A DNA stretch of 64,000 nucleotides from Nonomuraea ceibae. Lineage in GTDB: Bacteria; Actinomycetota; Actinomycetes; Streptosporangiales; Streptosporangiaceae. Below, piece by piece: positions 16,443 through 25,502 of the stretch. Position 1 is the stretch's first letter; every line of letters starts with the position of its first letter. Made by a program: the position numbers and the translations under genes. The notes beneath the pieces are model-generated. The model made no database searches, was not told the origin of the DNA, and worked only from the letters and a program-made list of their open reading frames with translations. The DNA is taken from the NCBI RefSeq assembly GCF_019396325.1, contig NZ_JAHKRO010000005.1, positions 124,001-188,000 on the forward strand. The letters run 5' to 3'.

Positions 16443-18218
16443 ATGAGCACGGGCGGCGACACCCAGACGCCGGAGCGGCTCGGCCCCTACCGTCTGGTCA
16501 GGCGAATCGGCGAGGGCGGCATGGGGGTTGTCCACCTCGGTGTCGACGGCGACGGCCGCGAGGTCGCGGTCAAGGTCCTGCATCCGCACGTGGCCGCCGA
16601 CCTCAAGGCGCGTGACCGGCTGACCCGCGAGGTCGAGACGATGCGCCGGGTGCGCAGCCCGTACGTGGCGGAGGTGCTCGACGCCGAGCTCGTGGGCGGC
16701 CAGCCGTACGTGGTGACCCGGTTCGCCCCCGGCCGCACGCTGGAGGAGACCGTGCTGGCCGACGGCGCGCTGGAGGCGCGTCAGATCATCAAGCTCGCGC
16801 AGGGCCTGTGCCAGGCGCTGGTGGCCATCCACGCGGCCGACGTGATCCACCGTGACTTCAAGCCGTCCAACGTCATGCTGGTGGGCGAGGAGCCGCTGGT
16901 CATCGACTTCGGCATCGCCCACCTGGTCAACGCCACGCGGCTGACCCAGACGGGCATGTTCGTCGGCACGCCGGGCTATCTGGCGCCGGAGATCATCCGC
17001 GACTCCGACATCACGCAGAAGGCGGACGTGCACTCGCTGGCCTCGACGGTGTTCTTCGCCGCGGTGGGCGGCCCGCCGTTCGGCACGGGCACGTTCGAGG
17101 CGGTCTGCTTCAACATCATGGAGGGCCGGGCCCAGCTCGACAAGGCGCCCGTGTGGCTGCGCGGCTGGCTGAGCCGGGCGCTCCAGGTGGAGCCGGAGGA
17201 CCGGCCCGACGCCCGCGAGCTGCTCAAGATGGCCAAGGCGCTGGACCCGTCGGTGACGACGTTCCACGAGACGCCGCCGGAGGCGCCGAGCCGCACCAGG
17301 CGGCTGCTCAACCGCACGCGGGTGATGGAGTCGTTCGCCGACGTGCTGCCGCCGGTCGACTACGACCGCCGCCCGCCGGCGCGCGAGGAGAGGCCGCCGC
17401 CCTACGTCCCCGCGCCGATCTCGGCGCGGCCCCCGGCGGCGCCGAGGCCGGACCAGCGGGTCGCGGGCTATCCGGCGCCGCCGCCGACCAGGCCCTCGGC
17501 GCAGCCGCAGGCCAGGCCCTACACGCCGCCGCCGCAGCCGAGGCCGGCCGAGCGCAAGCGCTATCTGGTGGGCAGCCAGTTCGTCGGGCTGCTGCTGATG
17601 GTGTCGCTCGTCGCGCTGGCCGTGATGATGCCGGTCGTGGTGAGCATGGTCGCGATCGTGCTGGCGCTGGTGTTCCGGATGGGCGAATACCTGTTCGGCG
17701 ACATGGTCAAGCGCCGCCAGGTGCGCGGCAGCAGCGCGGCCGATCCGCTGCTGGTGCTCGTCGGCACGCCGTGGGCGCTGGTCAAGGCCGCGCTGGTGAG
17801 CGTGGCGCAGGTGCCGCTGTCGATCCTGTTCGGCGTGTGCGTGTGGGGGGTGCTGCGCTGGGGCGGCGGGATGGGCGTGAACGAGGCCGCCGCCTACGCC
17901 GCCGGGGCGTTCACCGCCGGGCTGTTCCTGCTGCCGGGCGGCGGGGCGCCGCGCAAGGCGGTCACCCGCACGCTGACGGCGACCTTGCGCTCGCCGGGCG
18001 CGGCGCTGGTCGCGACCGTGGCCGTGGGCACGCTGGCGCTGTTCGCGGTGATGTTCGCGCTGGGCCAGGATCCGTCGTGGGAGCCGTGGCGCGCACCCGA
18101 GACGGTGATCAACGAGCTGACCGAACGCGCCCAGGACAGCGCGGTGGGCCTCATCACCGGGTTGATCGGCGACCTGCTGAAGAATCTGGGGCTCGGCTTC
18201 CTGTCACCCTGGTCGTGA
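16443..18218 (+). CDS. Membrane Ser/Thr protein kinase 2 of a tandem trio
   Basis: A 591-residue kinase closely related to kinase 1. Domain at about residues 14-280 with GEGGMGVVHLG, VAVKVLHPH, HRDFKPSN, IDFGIAHL and LAPEI. Phe replaces the usual Leu in the catalytic loop, but the catalytic Asp, Lys and Asn are kept, so activity is expected. A Pro-rich linker (about 295-375) leads to a C-terminal membrane region (LLLMVSLVALAVMMPVVVSM, AALVATVAVGTLALFAVMF). Its order of hydrophobic segments and the P(R/G)(K/R)..RTL motif between them parallel kinase 1. ATG at 16443 follows the kinase 1 stop by 16 bases; the two should be co-transcribed. The signal sensed is unknown. Confidence 0.9.
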   Translation: MSTGGDTQTPERLGPYRLVRRIGEGGMGVVHLGVDGDGREVAVKVLHPHVAADLKARDRLTREVETMRRVRSPYVAEVLDAELVGGQPYVVTRFAPGRTLEETVLADGALEARQIIKLAQGLCQALVAIHAADVIHRDFKPSNVMLVGEEPLVIDFGIAHLVNATRLTQTGMFVGTPGYLAPEIIRDSDITQKADVHSLASTVFFAAVGGPPFGTGTFEAVCFNIMEGRAQLDKAPVWLRGWLSRALQVEPEDRPDARELLKMAKALDPSVTTFHETPPEAPSRTRRLLNRTRVMESFADVLPPVDYDRRPPAREERPPPYVPAPISARPPAAPRPDQRVAGYPAPPPTRPSAQPQARPYTPPPQPRPAERKRYLVGSQFVGLLLMVSLVALAVMMPVVVSMVAIVLALVFRMGEYLFGDMVKRRQVRGSSAADPLLVLVGTPWALVKAALVSVAQVPLSILFGVCVWGVLRWGGGMGVNEAAAYAAGAFTAGLFLLPGGGAPRKAVTRTLTATLRSPGAALVATVAVGTLALFAVMFALGQDPSWEPWRAPETVINELTERAQDSAVGLITGLIGDLLKNLGLGFLSPWS

Positions 18219-18254
18219 GTGTCTCCGGAGCCGCCCGGGGGGAAAGTAGGGGGT

Positions 18255-19451
18255 ATGAGCGAGTACCTCGGCCCCTACCAGTTGCTTTCGCGGCTGGGCT
18301 CGGGCGGGTTCGGCGAAGTGCATCTGGCGCTCGATCCCGACGGCCGGACCGTCGCGGTCAAGGTGCTGCACCCGCACGTGGTGACCGACGGGGGCGCGCT
18401 GGCGCGGCTGGCCCGTGAGGTCGAGACCATGCGCCGGGTGGGCGGGCCGCACGTGGCGGAGGTGCTCGACGCCTCGCTGGACGTCTCGCGCCCCTACCTG
18501 GTCACCCGCTACGTGCAGGGCAGGCCGCTGAGCGCGGTGCCGGTGCCGGTGGCGGAGCTGCGGTCGCTGGCCACCGGGCTGGCCGACGCGCTGCTGGCCA
18601 TGCACGAGGCCGGCGTGGTGCACCGCGATCTCAAGCCGGCCAACGTGATGATGGCCGACGGGGTGCCCGTGGTGATCGACTTCGGCATCGCGAGCGCGCT
18701 CGACTCCCTGTCGGTCACGGCGTCGGGCGCGGTGGTCGGCACGCCCGGCTACTTAGCCCCCGAGGTCCTGGAGGGCGGCCAGGCGGGGCCGGAGGCGGAC
18801 GTGTTCTCCTTCGGCGCGACGCTGGCCTACGCCGCCACGGGGCGGCAGCCGTACGGTCAGGGGCCCGCCTCGGCGGTCGCCTACCGGGTGGTCCATCACG
18901 AGCCCGATCTGGAGGGCGCGCCGGGGTGGCTGGAGCCGCTGCTGCGTGACTGCCTCGCCGTCGATCCGGCGGCGCGGCCGACGGCGGCGCGCATCTGCGA
19001 GCGGCTGGGGGTGGAGGCGCCGGCGAAGCCGCGCTTCTCGCGGCGGCGCGCGGCGGGTGATGTGCATCACCTGTCCACCCGTGAGATGCGGCTGCCCCGC
19101 AAGGAGCCGGCGGAGGTCGCCAGGGCCCGGCACCGCGAGCGGGTGCGCAGGCGCTGGCTGATCGGCTCGGGGGTGTTCGTGTCGCTGCTGGCCGCCGCGG
19201 CGCGCGAGCCGCTGCCGGAGGTGGCGCTGTTCCTGCTGTCGGCGTTCACGCTGGTGGTGGTCATCGACGCGGGGTTCGGGCTCTATTCGCGCGGGCCGTT
19301 CAGGAAGGGCCGGATCGTGGCGGACTTCGCGGGGATCGCGGGGGCGCTGGGGCTCTCGGTGGCGTTGAGCGCGATCTTCACCACGCCGGTGCTGGCGCTG
19401 TTCGCGGGCACGGCCCTGGTGGTGGGGGTCGTGTTCCTGCTCTCCGCGTGA
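18255..19451 (+). CDS. Membrane Ser/Thr protein kinase 3 of a tandem trio
   Basis: A 398-residue kinase. The domain begins immediately (YLGPYQLLSRLGSGGFGEVHLA) and contains VAVKVLHPHV, HRDLKPAN, IDFGIASAL and LAPEVL. A short basic linker (RRRAAGDV, RARHRERVRRRW) is followed by three or four hydrophobic segments at the C-terminus (ALFLLSAFTLVVVIDAGFGL, VALSAIFTTPVLALFAGTA). It lacks the long Pro-rich linker of its neighbours, and its membrane part is not obviously the same module. The ATG at 18255 is chosen because the conserved kinase N-terminus starts there. It lies 36 bases after kinase 2. Targets could be the other two kinases, but this is speculation. Confidence 0.88.
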   Translation: MSEYLGPYQLLSRLGSGGFGEVHLALDPDGRTVAVKVLHPHVVTDGGALARLAREVETMRRVGGPHVAEVLDASLDVSRPYLVTRYVQGRPLSAVPVPVAELRSLATGLADALLAMHEAGVVHRDLKPANVMMADGVPVVIDFGIASALDSLSVTASGAVVGTPGYLAPEVLEGGQAGPEADVFSFGATLAYAATGRQPYGQGPASAVAYRVVHHEPDLEGAPGWLEPLLRDCLAVDPAARPTAARICERLGVEAPAKPRFSRRRAAGDVHHLSTREMRLPRKEPAEVARARHRERVRRRWLIGSGVFVSLLAAAAREPLPEVALFLLSAFTLVVVIDAGFGLYSRGPFRKGRIVADFAGIAGALGLSVALSAIFTTPVLALFAGTALVVGVVFLLSA

Positions 19452-19467
19452 CCGAATAAAGTTCGGT
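19451..19467. repeat. Inverted repeat at the end of kinase 3, before etfBA
   Basis: ACCGAA and TTCGGT arms flank a five-base loop. The left arm overlaps the kinase 3 stop codon and the right arm overlaps a TATGGT (19467-19472) that could be the -10 of an etfBA promoter with a leader of about 150 bases. It could be an operator; no T-run follows. Confidence 0.4.
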
Positions 19468-19634
19468 ATGGTGAGAGTCGCTGGCGTTTGCACGCAAGCT
19501 ACTGATGGGTAACATGACCGCTGGAGCCCCGATGTCACAACGCCACGGGGCACCTGGCAGTCTGGACAGCATGCATCCGGCGCCGCCGCAACGACGCGGT
19601 GGCGCACGCGAACACGGGAGGTCGGCCACCGGCC

Positions 19635-20414
19635 ATGAACATCGTCGTCTGCGTGAAGCAGGTCCCCGACACGGCGACCGAGCGCAAGCTGCGGTCCGAT
19701 GACAAGACGCTCGACCGTGACGCGGTCGACGGCGTGGTGAACGAGCTTGACGAGTATGCCGTCGAGGAGGCTCTGAAGCTCAAGGAAGCACACGGCGGCG
19801 AGGTGACGGTCCTGACCATGGGGCCGGGCAAGGCCACCGAGACCATCCGCAAGGCCCTCGCGATGGGTGCCGACAAGGCGGTCCACCTGACCGACGACGC
19901 GCTGCACGGCTCCGACGCGCTGTCGACCTCCTACGCGATGGCGCAGGCGCTGAAGAAGATCGGGTTCGACCTGGTCATCCTCGGCTCCGAGTCCACCGAC
20001 GCGCGCACCGGCGTGCTGCCCGCGATGCTGGCCGAGCGCCTCGGCACGCCGCAGCTCACGCTGGCCAACAAGGTCGACGTCGACGGCTCCTCGATCAGCG
20101 TCCAGCGGCTGACCGACTACGGCTACGACAAGGTCGAGGCCACGCTGCCCGCCGTCGTGTCCGTGGTCGAGAAGATCAACGAGCCGCGCTACCCGTCCTT
20201 CAAGGGCATCATGGCGGCCAAGAAGAAGCCGGTCGAGACGCTGACCGTGGCCGACGCCGAGATCGACGCCGCCCAGGTGGGCCTCGGCGCCGCCTGGTCG
20301 CAGGTCGTCGACTTCGCCGCCGCCCCGCCGCGCGCGGCCGGCACCATCGTCAAGGACGAGGGCGACGGCGGCGCGAAGGTCGCCGACTTCCTGGCGTCCA
20401 AGAAGTTCATCTGA
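19635..20414 (+). CDS. etfB: Electron transfer flavoprotein beta subunit
   Basis: A 259-residue EtfB (FixA). It forms a heterodimer with EtfA that carries electrons from acyl-CoA dehydrogenases to the membrane quinone pool. MNIVVCVKQVPDTATERKL is the typical N-terminus, and LGSESTDARTGVLPAMLAERLG and TVLTMGPGKATETIRKALAMGAD are the AMP-binding family motifs. The ATG at 19635 matches this N-terminus; an upstream ATG would add twelve residues not found in the family. etfA follows after 19 bases. The adjacent position to cysteine desulfurase and mnmA is similar to that of fixA-fixB in mycobacteria. Confidence 0.96.
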   Translation: MNIVVCVKQVPDTATERKLRSDDKTLDRDAVDGVVNELDEYAVEEALKLKEAHGGEVTVLTMGPGKATETIRKALAMGADKAVHLTDDALHGSDALSTSYAMAQALKKIGFDLVILGSESTDARTGVLPAMLAERLGTPQLTLANKVDVDGSSISVQRLTDYGYDKVEATLPAVVSVVEKINEPRYPSFKGIMAAKKKPVETLTVADAEIDAAQVGLGAAWSQVVDFAAAPPRAAGTIVKDEGDGGAKVADFLASKKFI

Positions 20415-20433
20415 GAACGGGGGGTTTACTGAT

Positions 20434-21387
20434 ATGTCGGAGATTCTCGTTCTCGTCGAGCAGGTCGACGGCGAGGTCAAGAAGGTCACGCTGGAGCTGC
20501 TGACCCTCGCCCGCTCGCTCGGCTCGCCGTCCGCCGTCTGGGCCGGCCCCGGCGCCACCGCCGAGGCCAAGGCCAAGCTCGCCGAATACGGCGCGGACAA
20601 GATCTACGTGGCCGGCTCCGAGGAGATCGTCGGCTACGTGGTCGCGCCCAAGGCCGAGCTGCTCGCCCAGCTCGTCTCCGCCCAGTCGCCAGCCGCCGTC
20701 CTGGTCGCCGCCACGGCCGAGGGCAAGGAGATCGCGGGCCGGCTGGCCGTCAAGACCGACTCGGGCGTCATCACCGACGCCGTCGGCCTCGGCGAGGGCT
20801 TCGTGGCCGAGCAGTCGATCTTCGGCGGCGGCGTGAACGTCCAGGCGAAGGTGGCCAAGGGCACCCCGATCGTCGCCGTGCGCCCCAACTCGACGGCCCC
20901 CGTGGCCGCCGCCGGGGCCGGTGCCGAGGAGGAGGTGTCGGTCGCGCTGACCGACTCCGCCAAGGCCGCCCGCATCGTCGAGCGCGTCAAGCAGGAGAAG
21001 GGCGCCCGCCCCGAGCTCACCGAGGCCGCGATCGTGGTCTCCGGCGGCCGCGGCGTCGGCTCGGCGGAGAACTTCTCCGTCATCGAGGGCCTGGCCGACT
21101 CGCTCGGCGCGGCCGTCGGCGCCTCCCGCGCCGCGACCGACGCCGGCTGGTACCCCCACCAGTTCCAGGTGGGCCAGACCGGCAAGACCGTGTCCCCGCA
21201 GCTCTACATCGCCGCGGGCATCTCGGGCGCCATCCAGCACCGGGCCGGCATGCAGACCGCGAAGACCATCGTCGCGATCAACAAGGACCCGGAAGCGCCG
21301 ATCTTCGAGCTGGCCGACTACGGCATCGTGGGCGACCTGCACCAGATCGTCCCGCAGCTCACCGAAGAGGTGAACAAGCGCAAGTGA
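20434..21387 (+). CDS. etfA: Electron transfer flavoprotein alpha subunit
   Basis: A 317-residue EtfA (FixB), the FAD-binding partner of EtfB. The C-terminal FAD domain is clear: [54 protein letters not shown] and [21 protein letters not shown]. The N-terminal half is the usual nucleotide-fold domain. ATG start with a G-rich site (GGGG) ten bases upstream. It ends at a strong hairpin shared with the convergent HIT gene. Confidence 0.96.
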   Translation: MSEILVLVEQVDGEVKKVTLELLTLARSLGSPSAVWAGPGATAEAKAKLAEYGADKIYVAGSEEIVGYVVAPKAELLAQLVSAQSPAAVLVAATAEGKEIAGRLAVKTDSGVITDAVGLGEGFVAEQSIFGGGVNVQAKVAKGTPIVAVRPNSTAPVAAAGAGAEEEVSVALTDSAKAARIVERVKQEKGARPELTEAAIVVSGGRGVGSAENFSVIEGLADSLGAAVGASRAATDAGWYPHQFQVGQTGKTVSPQLYIAAGISGAIQHRAGMQTAKTIVAINKDPEAPIFELADYGIVGDLHQIVPQLTEEVNKRK

Positions 21388-21393
21388 CCGGAC

Positions 21394-21424
21394 CCGGCGG
21401 GCTCCCCACCTGGGGGCCCGCCGG
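21394..21424. terminator. Bidirectional hairpin terminator between etfA and the HIT gene
   Basis: CCGGCGGGC (21394-21402) pairs with GCCCGCCGG (21416-21424), with a further four C-G pairs inside and an ACCT loop. It lies seven bases after the etfA stop and just before the stop of the convergent HIT gene. There is no T-run, which is common for actinomycete terminators. Confidence 0.7.
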
Positions 21425-21429
21425 TTCGC

Positions 21430-21918
21430 TCACAGGTGCTCTCTCAACCGCCGCGCCAGGTCGGCCGCCTGCTCCCGGGCCCACGGGATGAGGCCGTTCT
21501 CCGACATGAGCGCGTAAAACTGCTGCTGCTCGTACGGGGTGCCCGGAGGCAGCGGCGCGATGTGCCAGTGCAGGTGGGAGTTGCCCTGCTGGCTGCCGAG
21601 CGTCAGCAGGTAGGTGCGCTCCGACGGCACGACGGCCTCCACGGCCAGCGCCACCTTCCTGACCACGCGCATCAGGGCCAGGTAGGCGTCCTCGTCCAGG
21701 TCGCGCACCGCGTGTTCGAGATGGGCCTTGGGGCTCACCAGCACGTAGCCGGGCACCGTCGGGTAGCGGCTCAGGAACGCCAGGTGGTGCTCGTCCTCGT
21801 AGACGATCTCCTCCGCGTCGTAGGCCGGGTCGCCGGCGACGATGGCGCAGATGAAGCACGGCGAGGACCGGACGCGCGCCACGTAGGCGTCGACGTCGAA
21901 GCGGACGTTTCTCTCCAT
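21430..21918 (-). CDS. HIT-family nucleotide hydrolase
   Basis: A 162-residue histidine-triad protein with the motif HLHWHI near residue 118, the nucleophile-type His being the central one. The segment PCFICAIVAGDPAYDAEEIVYEDEHHLAFLSRYPTVPGYVLVSPKAH is the typical N-terminal half with a Cys-x2-Cys pair. Such proteins hydrolyse dinucleoside polyphosphates or adenosine phosphoramidates. On the minus strand TTTAAT lies six bases before the ATG at 21918, supporting a leaderless start there rather than at the GTG six bases upstream. Specific substrate unknown. Confidence 0.88.
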   Translation of the reverse strand: MERNVRFDVDAYVARVRSSPCFICAIVAGDPAYDAEEIVYEDEHHLAFLSRYPTVPGYVLVSPKAHLEHAVRDLDEDAYLALMRVVRKVALAVEAVVPSERTYLLTLGSQQGNSHLHWHIAPLPPGTPYEQQQFYALMSENGLIPWAREQAADLARRLREHL

Positions 21919-21960
21919 GATCACATTAAAGCCAACGACCGTACGAAGCCGGCGGTCGTG

Positions 21961-22566
21961 TCAGAGCCAGCCGAGGTCCCGGGCCCGGCGGACGGCGGCG
22001 TGCCGGTTCTCCACGGCCAGCTTGGTCACCGCCGAGGACAGGTAGTTGCGCACCGTGCCCTCCGACAGGCTCAGCTGGCGGGCGATCCGCGACACCGGCG
22101 CGCCCCCGGAGGCGGCGCGGAGCGTGTCGAGCTCGCGGGGCGTCAGCGGGCACTCCTGGCTCGACAGCGCGTCGGCGGCCAGCTCGGGGTCGATGTAGCG
22201 GCCACCGTCGTGCACCTGCCTGATCACCTTGGCCAGCGTGGTGGCCGGGTTGTCCTTGCCGACGAAGCCGCGCACGCCCGCCGCCATCGCCCGGCGCAGG
22301 TAACCAGGGCGGCCGTGGCCGGTGACGATGACGATGCGGCAGCCGGGCACCTGCGCGCCGATCAGCTCGGCCGCGGCCAGGCCGTCGAGGCCGGGCATGT
22401 CGATGTCGAGCATGGCCACGTCGGGACGCAGCTCGACGGCCAGGCGCACGGCCTCGTCGCCGCGGCCGGTCTCGGCGACCACCTCGATGCCGGGCTCGGT
22501 GCCCAGCAGTGCCACGAACGCGCCCCGTACCAGGTGGTGGTCCTCGGCGAGGAGCAGCTTGATCAC
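21961..22566 (-). CDS. NarL/LuxR-type response regulator
   Basis: A 201-residue response regulator. The receiver domain (about 1-120) has the acidic pocket in LLAEDHHLVR, the phospho-acceptor Asp in AMLDIDMPGLDGL and the conserved Lys in GFVGKDNPATT. The LuxR HTH covers the last 60 residues (LTPRELDTLRAASGG, LSLSEGTVRNYLSSAVTKL). The GTG start overlaps the stop of the upstream histidine kinase by four bases, so the pair is translationally coupled. It is the last gene of the exporter-kinase-regulator operon and presumably regulates that exporter. Confidence 0.93.
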   Translation of the reverse strand: MIKLLLAEDHHLVRGAFVALLGTEPGIEVVAETGRGDEAVRLAVELRPDVAMLDIDMPGLDGLAAAELIGAQVPGCRIVIVTGHGRPGYLRRAMAAGVRGFVGKDNPATTLAKVIRQVHDGGRYIDPELAADALSSQECPLTPRELDTLRAASGGAPVSRIARQLSLSEGTVRNYLSSAVTKLAVENRHAAVRRARDLGWL

Positions 22567-23699
22567 AGCGGCACCGACGCGGTGATGCGGAAGCGGCCGC
22601 CGCCGCACTCGGCCTCCAGCGCGCCGCCGGCGGCCTTCATGCGCTCGGCCAGGCCGGTCAGCCCGTTGCCCCGGCTGAAGCGGCCGGTGCTCGGGCCGCC
22701 GTCGTTGACGATCTCCAGGTGCACGCTGCCCTCCTCGGTGTGGACGGTCACCTCGCACCAGGTGGCGGTGCTGTGGCGCAGGACGTTGGTGACGGCCTCG
22801 CGCGCCACCCAGCCGAGGGGCGCGTGCACGTGGCCGGGCAGTTCGGCGGGCAGCTCGGGCTTGTCGCAGCGGATGCCGGCCGCGCCGAGCACGGCGGCGA
22901 CGCCGTCGAGCTCGGTCGCCAGCGACGTGGCCCGGTAGCCGCGCACCAGCTCGCGCACGTCGTGCACGGAGGTGCGGGCGATCCGCTGGATCTCGGCCAG
23001 CTCCGCGCCGGCCCGCTCCGGGCTGGTCGTGACCAGCCGCTCGCCGAGCTCGGCGCGGAGCGCGATCGCGTGCAGGGTGTGGCCGAGGGTGTCGTGCAGG
23101 TCGCGGGAGAAGCGCAGCCGCTCCTCGTCCACGGCCCGCCGCGCCAGCTCGGCCCGCGCCTCGCGCAGGTCGTCGATCAGGCGGCAGAGCCAGGCCACCC
23201 CGTACGTCATCGGCGCGATCGTCGGCATGGCCAGCAGCCCGTACAGCAGGGCGACCGGCAGCGGCATCCCGATGAGGAGGATGAGCACCGGCGTGACGGC
23301 GATCGCGGCGAGCGTGACGGTCCAGGTCACGGCGGGCCGGACGAACACCACGGACGCCACCGAGATGAACGCCATCGGCAGCCCGATCCAGCCGGCCCCG
23401 GCGAACAGCGGCACCCCGTAGGCGATCACCGCGATCGCGGCCACGTCGAGGCGGTGCCGCCACGTCAGCCGGCCCAGGAAGGCCGCCCACAGCACCCGCG
23501 CGTAGCTGACCGTGAGGAGCGTCACCAGCAGGATCGCCAGCGTGAGCGGCCACCACCGGCCCGCGGTGCCGGTGGAGAAGGCGACGACCGCCGACGCCAG
23601 GGAGAACACCATGGGAGCGGCGAACAGGGCCACCGCCACGCCGGCGATGACCCTGGTGCTGACGACGGGCGCGCTCACACGTCGCATTATGACGGTCAT
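22563..23699 (-). CDS. Membrane sensor histidine kinase (HisKA_3, DesK/NarX-like)
   Basis: A 378-residue kinase. Five or six hydrophobic segments lie in the first ~160 residues (VIAGVAVALFAAPMVFSLAS, LTLAILLVTLLTVSYARVL). The phospho-acceptor His is in FSRDLHDTLGHTLHAIAL, and the ATPase domain has REAVTNVLRHS (N box) and GNGLTGLAERM (G box). The absence of a large extracellular domain suggests sensing within the membrane. ATG at 23699 overlaps the exporter permease stop by four bases. A start at 23687 is also possible. Such ABC-kinase-regulator operons often respond to membrane-active drugs. Confidence 0.9.
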   Translation of the reverse strand: MTVIMRRVSAPVVSTRVIAGVAVALFAAPMVFSLASAVVAFSTGTAGRWWPLTLAILLVTLLTVSYARVLWAAFLGRLTWRHRLDVAAIAVIAYGVPLFAGAGWIGLPMAFISVASVVFVRPAVTWTVTLAAIAVTPVLILLIGMPLPVALLYGLLAMPTIAPMTYGVAWLCRLIDDLREARAELARRAVDEERLRFSRDLHDTLGHTLHAIALRAELGERLVTTSPERAGAELAEIQRIARTSVHDVRELVRGYRATSLATELDGVAAVLGAAGIRCDKPELPAELPGHVHAPLGWVAREAVTNVLRHSTATWCEVTVHTEEGSVHLEIVNDGGPSTGRFSRGNGLTGLAERMKAAGGALEAECGGGRFRITASVPL

Positions 23700-24493
23700 G
23701 CGCGGCGCGGATCCCACCGGAAGTAGCGGCGGGTGGACCAGAGGCCGACGCCGATCCACAGCAGGCCGATCCCGATCGCGACGGCCGACACCTGGAACGA
23801 CTCCAGGAAGCCCACGGCGGGGGCGGCGTCGGCGGCGAAGTCGCGGCCCAGGATCGCGGTGCGCATCATCGCCACGATGGGCGACAGCGGCAGCATCTCG
23901 GCGACCCGCTGACCCCACTCGGGCAGCACGCTCACCGGGAACATGAGCCCGGCGCCGAACATGCTCACGAACAGCACGGGCAGCGCCACGAGCTGGGCCA
24001 CCTCGTAGTTGGGGATCAGCCCGGCCGTGCCGATCGCCAGCGCGGCGAACACGGCGGCGCCCAGCAGGAACGCGAGCAGCAGCAGCGGGATGTTGCTCGG
24101 CATCGGCGCGCCGGCCACGCCCATGGCGAACACCAGGATGATCACCGCCTGGACCGCCCCGAGGATGGTCGCGTGCACGATGTCACCGGCGAAGATCGCG
24201 CTGGTGGGCAGCGCGCTGCCGCGCAGCCGCTTGTAGACGCGCTCCTCGCGCCGCACCACCACGGCGGTGGCGATCGTCATGTACGAGAACGGCAGCACCA
24301 CCGCGATCGCGCTCACCGCCGCGAACACCCCGGCCGGCACGCCGTTCACCATCTCGGCCCCCTGCGGGCCGCCCGTGTAGACGAACGCCAGGAACAGCGG
24401 CAGCAGCAGGACCGTGAACGCCATGCCGCGCTGCCTCAGCAGGACCGTCTGGTTGAGCCGCGCCTGCGCCCACACCATCGACAACCAGTTCAC
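23696..24493 (-). CDS. ABC-2 type exporter permease
   Basis: A 265-residue integral membrane protein with six hydrophobic segments (FTVLLLPLFLAFVYTG, AVSAIAVVLPFSYMTIATAVV, AVQAVIILVFAMGVAG, LLLAFLLGAAVFAALAIGTAG, LVALPVLFVSMFGAGLMFPVS and a C-terminal one). This is the ABC-2 (DrrB/YadH) pattern. The protein overlaps both neighbours by four bases. The transported compound is not predictable; an antibiotic or lipid is usual. Confidence 0.9.
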   Translation of the reverse strand: MNWLSMVWAQARLNQTVLLRQRGMAFTVLLLPLFLAFVYTGGPQGAEMVNGVPAGVFAAVSAIAVVLPFSYMTIATAVVVRREERVYKRLRGSALPTSAIFAGDIVHATILGAVQAVIILVFAMGVAGAPMPSNIPLLLLAFLLGAAVFAALAIGTAGLIPNYEVAQLVALPVLFVSMFGAGLMFPVSVLPEWGQRVAEMLPLSPIVAMMRTAILGRDFAADAAPAVGFLESFQVSAVAIGIGLLWIGVGLWSTRRYFRWDPRRA

Positions 24494-25419
24494 GCCGCCA
24501 CCCTCTCCGCCGCTGCCACCTCAAGGAAGATCTCTTCGAGCGTCGGCCTGCGGACCTCCAGGCCGTCCAGCTCCCTGCCGTGCTGGTGCGCCCAGCTCAG
24601 CAGCACCCGCAGGTCCTCCTGCGGCTGGTGGGTCTCCACCGTGTACGCATCGCCGCTCAGCGTCACCGAGCGCCCGGCCGTGCCCGGCACGTACGGCAGG
24701 TCGCCGGGCAGGACGCCGGGCAGCCGGAACGTGACACGGGTGCCGCGCCCGCCGACCACGTCGGCCAGCGACCCCTCGGTGACGATCCGGCCGCCGTGCA
24801 TGATGGCCAGGCGCTGCGCGAGCTGCTCGGCCTCGTCCAGGTAGTGGGTCGTGAGCAGGACGGTGGTGCCCTCGGCGACCATGTCGCGGATCAGCTCCCA
24901 CACGTTGCGCCGCGCCTCGGGGTCCAGCCCGGTCGTGGGCTCGTCGAGGAAGAGCAGCTCGGGCCGGCCGAGCACGGCCAGCGCCAGGTCCAGGCGCCGC
25001 TTCTCGCCGCCGGAGAGCTGGGAGACGCGCACGCCCGCCCGGTGGGGGAGCCCGACCCGCTCCAGCACCTCGCCCCTGGGCAGGGCGTTCGGGGTCCAGC
25101 GGCGCCAGGCGTCGACGGTCTCGGCGACCGTGAGGTCCTTGTAGAAGCCCGCCTCCTGGAGCACGATGCCCATCCGGTGGCGCACCTCGGCGCGCTCGCC
25201 GATCGGGTCGTGGCCGAGCACGCGCACCTGGCCGCTCGTCGGCGGCGCGTAGCCGGCCAGCACGTCGAGCGTGGTCGTCTTGCCCGCGCCGTTGGTGCCG
25301 AGCAGCGCGTACAGCTCGCCGCGGCCGACCTCGAAGCCGATTCCCCTGACCGCTTCGAAGTCGCCGTACTTCTGGTGCAGGTCCCGCACCTCGATCGCTG
25401 TCGTGTTCACGGACCTCAC
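24490..25419 (-). CDS. ABC exporter ATP-binding protein
   Basis: A 309-residue DrrA/CcmA-type ATPase. Walker A is GTNGAGKTT, signature LSGGEKRRLDLAL, Walker B LLFLDEPTTGLDP, and the switch His lies in TTHYLDEAEQL. The last ~80 residues are the C-terminal extension typical of drug exporters. The first GTG (25419) starts two bases from a hairpin and has no ribosome site; GTG at 25410 is an alternative that leaves the domain intact. It heads the four-gene exporter and two-component operon. Confidence 0.92.
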   Translation of the reverse strand: MRSVNTTAIEVRDLHQKYGDFEAVRGIGFEVGRGELYALLGTNGAGKTTTLDVLAGYAPPTSGQVRVLGHDPIGERAEVRHRMGIVLQEAGFYKDLTVAETVDAWRRWTPNALPRGEVLERVGLPHRAGVRVSQLSGGEKRRLDLALAVLGRPELLFLDEPTTGLDPEARRNVWELIRDMVAEGTTVLLTTHYLDEAEQLAQRLAIMHGGRIVTEGSLADVVGGRGTRVTFRLPGVLPGDLPYVPGTAGRSVTLSGDAYTVETHQPQEDLRVLLSWAHQHGRELDGLEVRRPTLEEIFLEVAAAERVAA

Positions 25420-25420
25420 T

Positions 25421-25448
25421 CTGCCGGGCGGAGGGGCCCGCCCGGCAG
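25421..25448. repeat. Hairpin immediately upstream of the exporter operon
   Basis: CTGCCGGGCG (25421-25430) and CGCCCGGCAG (25439-25448) form a perfect ten-base stem with an eight-base loop. It lies between the MFS stop and the first GTG of the exporter operon. It may be the MFS terminator (no T-run) or an operator for the exporter operon. Confidence 0.5.
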
Positions 25449-25502
25449 TGTGCGTTCTCAGCGATCTCCCGGGAGGATCGCGGGGTCAGACGGTGACATT
25501 TG

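Noticed and set aside
16443..18218. Kinase 2 as a pseudokinase because of HRDFKPSN
   Set aside because: Only Leu is replaced by Phe; the catalytic Asp, the Lys, the Asn and the DFG motif are all kept.
21961..23918. Frameshift between the histidine kinase and response regulator
   Set aside because: The frame change is a normal four-base GTGA overlap between two complete genes.
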